A stretch of 11,494 bases of DNA from Bacteroidota bacterium (GTDB taxonomy: Bacteria; Bacteroidota; Bacteroidia; Chitinophagales; Chitinophagaceae). A model generated the notes under the pieces. It saw only the letters and a list, made by a program, of their open reading frames with translations. It did no database searches and was not told the origin of the DNA. Of this stretch, positions 7,051 to 11,494 are shown in pieces. Position numbers and translations under genes: made by a program. The stretch is from NCBI GenBank assembly GCA_023411775.1, contig JAEYOL010000071.1, positions 1 through 11,494 on the forward strand, read 5' to 3'. Numbering within the stretch: position 1 is the stretch's first letter; each line of letters begins with the position of its first letter.

Positions 7051-9222
7051 ATGCGCAATCTGATCGTAGCACTTCTTTTAATCCCGGTTTTTACCATCGC
7101 CCAGAAAAAACAGGTCACCCTTGAAGACATCTATAAAAAGGGCACTTTCCGCAGCGAATATGTAGCAGCTGATTTTGGGAAGGTTTCTAACCGTGCCGAA
7201 ATACCGGAAACCTTAAGAGATGAAAAGGGCCGGTTGCTTGCAAAAGCCGATGACGTGATTTATAGTTCTGCCCATCCCCGTATTGTTTTGATCCGGACGA
7301 ATGTAGAGGGTATCTATCGCAGATCTACGAAGGCCAATGTGTACGTCTATGATACACTCACAAAAAAAGCTGTGGCCATTGATGAAAACAAGGTTTTACA
7401 CCCTACCCTCTCACCCGATGGCAGCAAACTGGCATTTGTTAAAGACAACAATCTTTATATAAAAGACCTTGCCTCCAACGAAGTAAAAGCGGTAACAACC
7501 GATGGGAAATGGAATTATATCATCAACGGAAATTGTGACTGGGTTTACGAGGAAGAATTTGAATTTTCCAGGGCATACCAGTGGAGTCCGAAGGGTAACT
7601 TCATCGCGTACTACCGGTTTGACGAGACCGACGTAAAGGAATACAATATGACCCTTTACGATAATACTTATAATAAGGAGTATCGTTATAAATATCCCAA
7701 GGCCGGCGAAGCAAATTCAAAAGTGGAGATCCATATTTATGAGCTGGCTACTGGCAAAGATGTGAAAGCACAATATGAACAGGGCGATATTTACATACCC
7801 CGCATCAAATGGACAAGAGATGATAATAAGCTGATTGTTTTTTGGATGAACCGCCACCAGGATCATCTGAAACTGCTTGCTACTGACGCAAGTACCGGTC
7901 ATGCCGAAACGATATACGAGGAAAAGAATAAATACTTTGTCGAGATCAACGACGACTGGTGGTTCCTGAAGGATGGGAAAAACCTGCTTTTTACAAGTGA
8001 GATGGATGGCTTCCGCCATTTATATATGCAAAGCCTTGATGGCAAAAAAATGGTGCAGGTCACAAAAGGAAATCATGAGATCACGGAAGTAAACGGCGTA
8101 GATGAGGTCAATAAACGAATCTATTATACCATGGCCTACCCCCGACCCATGGACAGGAACCTGTTTGTGACTGACTTCACAGGAAAAAATACCCGGCAAC
8201 TTACCGAAGGCGAGGGATGGCATCGCACAGTGATGAACGATGACTTTACACAATACTATGTGTACCGCACAGATATCAACACACCGCAGGTGGTAACGCT
8301 TCACCAACTAAAATCCACCAGGAAAGGGATAACAACCCAGCTGGTAAAAACCGTAAATGAAAGCCAGAAACTGAGGAATACACTCTCCCAGTTTGATCTT
8401 GGCAAAGCTGAGTTCATCAGGATACCCAATAGCAAAGGTGATACGTTGAACGGCTGGATGCTTAAACCTGCAGACTTCGATGCATCAAAAAAATATCCCG
8501 TACTGTTTTGTAACTATGGCGGACCTGGCTCACAGCAGGTAGCCAATCGCTTTGGCGCCGTGAATTTCTGGCACCAATTGCTGGCACAACGAGGATTTAT
8601 TGTAGTGAGTGTTGATAATACCGGTACGGGTTATCGCGGAGAAGAATTTAAAAAGAAGACTTACCTGCAATTGGGAAAATTTGAGATCGAAGATCAAATC
8701 GATGCCGCAAAATATATTGGCAGGATGCCCTTTGTTGACAAAAACAATATTGGTCACTGGGGCTGGAGCTACGGAGGCTTTATGAGTTCGCTGGCGATCA
8801 CAAAAGGCGCTGACGTATTTTCCGCCGCTGTAGCCGTAGCACCTGTTACGAACTGGAGATTCTATGATAATATCTATACCGAAAGATATATGCGCACGCC
8901 ACAGGAAAATCCAAAAGGTTACGATGATAATTCACCCATCAACCATACTGATAAGATAAAAGGAAAGTACCTGATCATTCATGGCACGGCTGATGATAAT
9001 GTCCATTTCCAAAATGCCACACAAATGATCACAGCGCTGGTGAAAAGCAATATAGATTTTGAGAGCGCTTATTATCCCAACAAAAACCATGGTATCTCCG
9101 GCGGTATTGACAACACAAGTTTTCACCTGTGGAGCAAAATGACAAAATGGATCATGGAAAATCTGGGTAACGAGAATACTTCCAAACCAAAAGCGGAGCA
9201 ACAAAAACAAAGGGCATTTTAA
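7051..9222 (+). CDS. Prolyl oligopeptidase-family dipeptidyl peptidase IV (S9B)
   Basis: A 723-residue periplasmic serine peptidase of the DPP IV type, which removes N-terminal X-Pro or X-Ala dipeptides. Residues 1-17 are a signal peptide (Thr-Ile-Ala before Gln18). Residues about 70-440 form the eight-bladed N-terminal propeller (PF00930), including the 'DWVYEEEF' motif (163-170) whose Glu168/Glu169 correspond to the pair that binds the substrate amino group in human DPP4. Residues about 465-710 are the alpha/beta hydrolase domain (PF00326) with Ser573 in 'GWSYGG', Asp648 in 'HGTADDN' and His680 in 'NKNHG'. Tyr489 in 'CNYGGPGS' fits the oxyanion Tyr. The Lys/Gln-rich tail from about 706 lies outside the fold. 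The full triad and Glu pair suggest an active exopeptidase rather than a general oligopeptidase. It lies 53 bases after the cyclase, in probable operon. The specific subfamily (DPP4 versus a related peptidase) is less certain. Confidence 0.93.
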   Translation: MRNLIVALLLIPVFTIAQKKQVTLEDIYKKGTFRSEYVAADFGKVSNRAEIPETLRDEKGRLLAKADDVIYSSAHPRIVLIRTNVEGIYRRSTKANVYVYDTLTKKAVAIDENKVLHPTLSPDGSKLAFVKDNNLYIKDLASNEVKAVTTDGKWNYIINGNCDWVYEEEFEFSRAYQWSPKGNFIAYYRFDETDVKEYNMTLYDNTYNKEYRYKYPKAGEANSKVEIHIYELATGKDVKAQYEQGDIYIPRIKWTRDDNKLIVFWMNRHQDHLKLLATDASTGHAETIYEEKNKYFVEINDDWWFLKDGKNLLFTSEMDGFRHLYMQSLDGKKMVQVTKGNHEITEVNGVDEVNKRIYYTMAYPRPMDRNLFVTDFTGKNTRQLTEGEGWHRTVMNDDFTQYYVYRTDINTPQVVTLHQLKSTRKGITTQLVKTVNESQKLRNTLSQFDLGKAEFIRIPNSKGDTLNGWMLKPADFDASKKYPVLFCNYGGPGSQQVANRFGAVNFWHQLLAQRGFIVVSVDNTGTGYRGEEFKKKTYLQLGKFEIEDQIDAAKYIGRMPFVDKNNIGHWGWSYGGFMSSLAITKGADVFSAAVAVAPVTNWRFYDNIYTERYMRTPQENPKGYDDNSPINHTDKIKGKYLIIHGTADDNVHFQNATQMITALVKSNIDFESAYYPNKNHGISGGIDNTSFHLWSKMTKWIMENLGNENTSKPKAEQQKQRAF

Positions 9223-9273
9223 TACCTGTTAATGGGCAACCTTTCATCGTTGCAGGCATGTATAAAAAAAGAA

Positions 9274-9292
9274 CCCCGACTTTTAGTCGGGG
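9274..9292. terminator. Perfect 8-bp GC-rich hairpin, terminator-like
   Basis: CCCCGACT (9274-9281) and AGTCGGGG (9285-9292) pair without mismatch around a three-base TTT loop. It lies 51 bases after the DPP IV-family stop, a normal place for a transcript end. However, the plus strand continues with GCCCTAAT rather than a T-run; the T-run is on the other strand (A-tract 9264-9270). As an intrinsic terminator it therefore reads better for minus-strand transcription. It may still act as a 3'-end stabiliser for the upstream operon. Confidence 0.6.
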
Positions 9293-9489
9293 GCCCTAAT
9301 CAAAAACCATTAACCATTAAACCTTATCCTATGAAAATTCATTAGCAATATCGTTAATAAAGATTTAATTCAGAAACTTTTTTCTTGCTTTTTTTCGCTT
9401 TTAAGTGTTTTCCATACACTTTCTTGATTTCTCTCAATGTCGAAACGTCGATTTTTTAGCTAAATCGATTCTACAGGCAAACTCAAACG

Positions 9490-9524
9490 TTTGCGTAATT
9501 AATTTTTCAATTCCTTATCATTTG
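9490..9524 (+). promoter_or_regulatory. Possible ubiX promoter
   Basis: A TTTG (9490-9493) that could serve as the -33 element precedes TATCATTTG (9516-9524) by 22 bases. The latter resembles the -7 box with one extra base between TA and TTTG. An alternative -7 box, GATTTTTG (9527-9534), fits the consensus at five of six positions but lacks a spaced -33 element and lies only 18 bases before the ATG. Both are weak matches. Confidence 0.25.
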
Positions 9525-9552
9525 CAGATTTTTGCCAGAATAATATCCCCCA

Positions 9553-10110
9553 ATGAGAAAAATTGTTGTCGCAATCACGGGTGCCAGTGGTTCAATTTAC
9601 GCAAGGAGCCTGCTGCAAAAGCTTGCCTCTATCAACTCACAATGGTCAGAGCTGGGTGTGATCATGAGCAATAACGCACGCGAGGTCTGGCAGACAGAAC
9701 TTGATGACAACAGTTATGATAAACTACCGGGTAAGCTTTACACCACGCAGGATTTCAGTGCACCATTTGCATCAGGTTCGGGGCAATTTGATACCATGAT
9801 CATCATTCCCTGTTCGATGGGTACACTTGGCCGGATCGCTTCAGGTATTTCAAGCGACCTGGTGGGCAGAGCAGCAGATGTTATACTTAAAGAAAGGAGA
9901 AAACTAATCTGCGTAGTTCGTGAAACGCCTTACAACCTGGTACATATCCGCAACATGGAGACCGTCACACTTGCTGGTGGTATCATTTGTCCGGCAACAC
10001 CTTCCTATTATAGCAAACCAAAAACGGTGGACGACGTAGCCGCCACTGTAGTTGACCGGGTACTGGATCTTGCAGGTTTTGATGTGAAAACATTTAGATG
10101 GGGACACTGA
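9553..10110 (+). CDS. ubiX: Flavin prenyltransferase UbiX
   Basis: A 185-residue cytoplasmic UbiX/Pad1 protein. It prenylates FMN with dimethylallyl phosphate to make prenylated FMN, the cofactor of UbiD-type decarboxylases. The Rossmann-like flavin-binding start 'VVAITGASGSIYA' (5-17) is intact. The central 'PCSMGTLGRIASGISSDLVGRAADV' block (86-110), 'KERRKL...VRETP' (113-126), 'CPATPSYY' (146-153) and the closing 'RWG' (182-184) are all diagnostic. Length is typical. In Bacteroidota, which make menaquinone, the expected customers are UbiD-family enzymes of quinone synthesis or aromatic acid metabolism; no ubiD is in this window. The gene stands alone between a 330-base gap and a convergent GH5 gene 49 bases away, so its control is probably independent of its neighbours. 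Confidence 0.95.
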   Translation: MRKIVVAITGASGSIYARSLLQKLASINSQWSELGVIMSNNAREVWQTELDDNSYDKLPGKLYTTQDFSAPFASGSGQFDTMIIIPCSMGTLGRIASGISSDLVGRAADVILKERRKLICVVRETPYNLVHIRNMETVTLAGGIICPATPSYYSKPKTVDDVAATVVDRVLDLAGFDVKTFRWGH

Positions 10111-10159
10111 TAACTGCGTATCGGCATACCTGCTAATTAGAGAGTTCAAGAGACAGCTT

Positions 10160-11116
10160 TTATTTACCCAGGTTATACTTCCTGATAAGCGCTCTTGTTT
10201 TGATACCTGATTCTTTTAAGTCTTTCTCATTCCAGCCACCATCATCTGCCGCTGAGGGCAACAATAATGAGCAGGTTTCATTTTTATCTGACACAGACCA
10301 GGTGATCCAGCTCATTTTGTTTTGTTCAGCCCATTCAATCCACTTCCCCCACTCCTCTTCATTCAAAGGACCATTGCCGGTTGCTTCCATGCCAGCCGAT
10401 TCTGAGATGAATAAAGGAAGACCCTTACTCAATGCATAATCACCGCGGTCGCGTAATGGCTGTTTATGTGTAGCTGCATAATAATGCAGGCTGTACATCA
10501 GGTTGGTCTGTCCGGTGATGGGATCATCAGCTACCAGGTGGACATCCTGGTCCCAATGAGGTGATCCTACGAGAATGATATTGTCAGGATCAATCGTCCT
10601 GATGGCGTTTATAACATCGATGGAATAGCTTTTTACATCGACCCATGATTGCCGCTCGGGTTCGTTGAATATCTCATAGATCACATTTGGATACTTGCCG
10701 TATGTGTTGGCCATCTCTATAAAAAACTCCTTTGCTTCCGGTAGGCGGATATTGTGACTGTGCCAGTCAATGATGACATAGAGTCCTTCTTTAATGGCGG
10801 CATCCACTACAGCTTTTATCTTTTCTTTTGACCAGCCGGGCCGGCTCAGGTAAGCGCCGTTAGGCTCTACACCCATGGCAGCTCTTACAACATTGCATCC
10901 CCAGTCATCTTTCAACCATTTTACTGTGCCTGCATTATAAAATCGCGGCCACCAGTTGTGCCAGCCAAAACTCACACCCCGCAGCACTAAATCTTGTCCA
11001 TGCTCATCCACAAGCTGAGTACCCCTGACATTTAGTTTTCCGTGCTTTGCAACCGGCTGCGACAAAGCGACCAGGCCGGCTATAATGGCCAGGCCCAGGA
11101 GAAAAATCCTTCTCAT
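10160..11116 (-). CDS. Secreted glycoside hydrolase family 5 (cellulase-type)
   Basis: A 318-residue GH5 enzyme, most like subfamily 2 endo-beta-1,4-glucanases. Residues 1-19 are a signal peptide (Ala-Leu-Ser before Gln20), and the TIM barrel fills the rest with no carbohydrate-binding module or sorting domain, so it is probably periplasmic. Key residues are the acid/base E152 in 'IYEIFNEP', the nucleophile E239 in 'LFISES', R78 in 'VVRAAMG', 'DWHSH' (117-121), 'HYYA' (211-214) and W273 in 'ITWS'. The nucleophile context is Glu-Ser-Ala-Gly where many GH5_2 enzymes have Glu-Trp/Tyr-Gly, a small departure near the active site. Beta-1,4-glucan or a related oligosaccharide is the likely substrate, but other GH5 specificities are possible. 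It follows the NupG-like transporter gene on the same strand after 69 bases, so co-transcription is plausible. Confidence 0.9.
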   Translation of the reverse strand: MRRIFLLGLAIIAGLVALSQPVAKHGKLNVRGTQLVDEHGQDLVLRGVSFGWHNWWPRFYNAGTVKWLKDDWGCNVVRAAMGVEPNGAYLSRPGWSKEKIKAVVDAAIKEGLYVIIDWHSHNIRLPEAKEFFIEMANTYGKYPNVIYEIFNEPERQSWVDVKSYSIDVINAIRTIDPDNIILVGSPHWDQDVHLVADDPITGQTNLMYSLHYYAATHKQPLRDRGDYALSKGLPLFISESAGMEATGNGPLNEEEWGKWIEWAEQNKMSWITWSVSDKNETCSLLLPSAADDGGWNEKDLKESGIKTRALIRKYNLGK

Positions 11117-11185
11117 AATCTATTTTGTTTATTGAACTATCTATTTAAGCCAGTAATCATAGGCATGTAAAAAACCGACAACCGA

Positions 11186-11494
11186 TCAATGTTGGATATG
11201 CTTAAACTCCGCGGGGTCATGTTTGTGTCGGAATAGAATTAAAAACAAGATCGCCACCACCAGGGCATAAGCCGCGAAACTGAGCCAGATACCTGTCCAT
11301 TCTCTTCCGCCATCGGGAAGTATAAAGTATTTGTCGATCACATAGCCACTGATCATGCTTCCCAGGTAAGCCCCCACGCCATTTGTCATCATCATAAACA
11401 AGCCCTGAGCACTCGCACGGATCCGGTGATCGGTGGTGGTTTCAACAAAAAGCGAACCTGAAATATTGAAGAAATCGAAGGCCATTCCATACAC
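11186..11494 (-). CDS. NupG/XapB-like (NHS family) MFS transporter, C-terminal part
   Basis: The C-terminal 102 residues of a major facilitator protein; the gene continues past the window end, and the Met at the edge is internal. The visible part begins with 'YGMAFDFFNISGSLFVE' and continues 'IRASAQGLFMMMTNG', which closely resembles the same region of E. coli NupG, the nucleoside:H+ symporter. Two membrane spans follow, at about residues 30-52 and 68-91 of the fragment, corresponding to the last two helices, and then a charged tail (Arg-His-Lys-His-Asp). The protein should sit in the inner membrane. NHS-family members import nucleosides, but Bacteroidota relatives next to glycosidase genes may take sugars, so the substrate is left open. 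The GH5 gene lies 69 bases downstream. Confidence 0.85.
   Translation of the reverse strand: MYGMAFDFFNISGSLFVETTTDHRIRASAQGLFMMMTNGVGAYLGSMISGYVIDKYFILPDGGREWTGIWLSFAAYALVVAILFLILFRHKHDPAEFKHIQH

Larger units (their letters stand above)
9223..9552. other. 330-base intergenic region with hairpin, short repeats and no gene
   Basis: No protein of supportable length is encoded here. The region holds the hairpin at 9274-9292, two tandem CCATTAA heptads (9307-9320), a five-codon ATG-to-TAG micro-ORF (9331-9345, Met-Lys-Ile-His), pyrimidine runs at 9378-9402 and a weak hairpin with arms TCGATTT (9448-9454) and AAATCGA (9462-9468). The last 60 bases probably contain the ubiX promoter. An ORF running from 9405 into ubiX in another frame is not credible as a gene. 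Confidence 0.5.

Noticed and set aside
9405..9674. An 89-codon plus-strand frame that overlaps the start of ubiX.
   Set aside because: It runs out of frame into the conserved UbiX N-terminus and has no recognisable content. The overlapped part is plainly ubiX in another frame.
11169..11194. Terminator after the NupG-like gene: arms CAAC and GTTG with a T-run on the minus strand.
   Set aside because: The stem is only four base pairs, spans the stop codon and is separated from the T-run, so it is too weak to call.

Overview
The window looks like ordinary chromosome of a Bacteroidota bacterium, most likely of the Chitinophagales or a neighbouring order. The signs are a secreted metalloprotease with a C-terminal type IX secretion (Por) sorting domain, lipoproteins with short Asn/Asp-rich N-termini, signal peptides that all place Gln directly after the predicted cleavage site, a GIN-domain (DUF2807) protein, a match to the Bacteroidota -7 promoter box (TAnnTTTG), and moderate GC content with AT-rich gaps. 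This placement is inferred from gene content; there is no rRNA in the window.

Layout, left to right. The 3' end of a GIN-domain surface protein (+, 1-335) converges on a secreted amidohydrolase (-, 392-1489); an octad tandem repeat lies between them. A small DUF4260 membrane protein (+, 1691-2044) is followed by a dienelactone-hydrolase lipoprotein (+, 2121-2957). A 99-base imperfect palindrome (2972-3070) separates that gene from a lemA / M48 metalloprotease pair (+, 3104-4621). A type IX-secreted M43 metalloprotease (-, 4643-5890) converges on this pair. Across a 312-base divergent gap lies a probable two-gene unit of a glutaminyl cyclase lipoprotein and a DPP IV-family peptidase (+, 6203-9222). 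A 330-base gap holds a strong hairpin and short repeats. It is followed by ubiX (+, 9553-10110), then a secreted GH5 glycosidase (-, 10160-11116) lying downstream of the C-terminal part of an NHS-family (NupG-like) transporter (-, 11186-11494, cut by the window end).

Most products belong to the cell envelope: two lipoproteins, four signal peptidase I substrates, three membrane proteins and one membrane-anchored LemA. The clearest functional thread is N-terminal and peptide processing. All four signal peptidase I substrates have Gln at the predicted mature N-terminus, and the window also encodes a glutaminyl cyclase that could convert such Gln to pyroglutamate. A DPP IV-family peptidase lies just downstream of it and a secreted metalloprotease is divergent to it. 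The GH5 enzyme and the transporter may form a small carbohydrate or nucleoside uptake unit. I see no mobile element with a transposase, CRISPR array, prophage, toxin-antitoxin or defence system. The least explained piece of DNA is the palindrome at 2972-3070.
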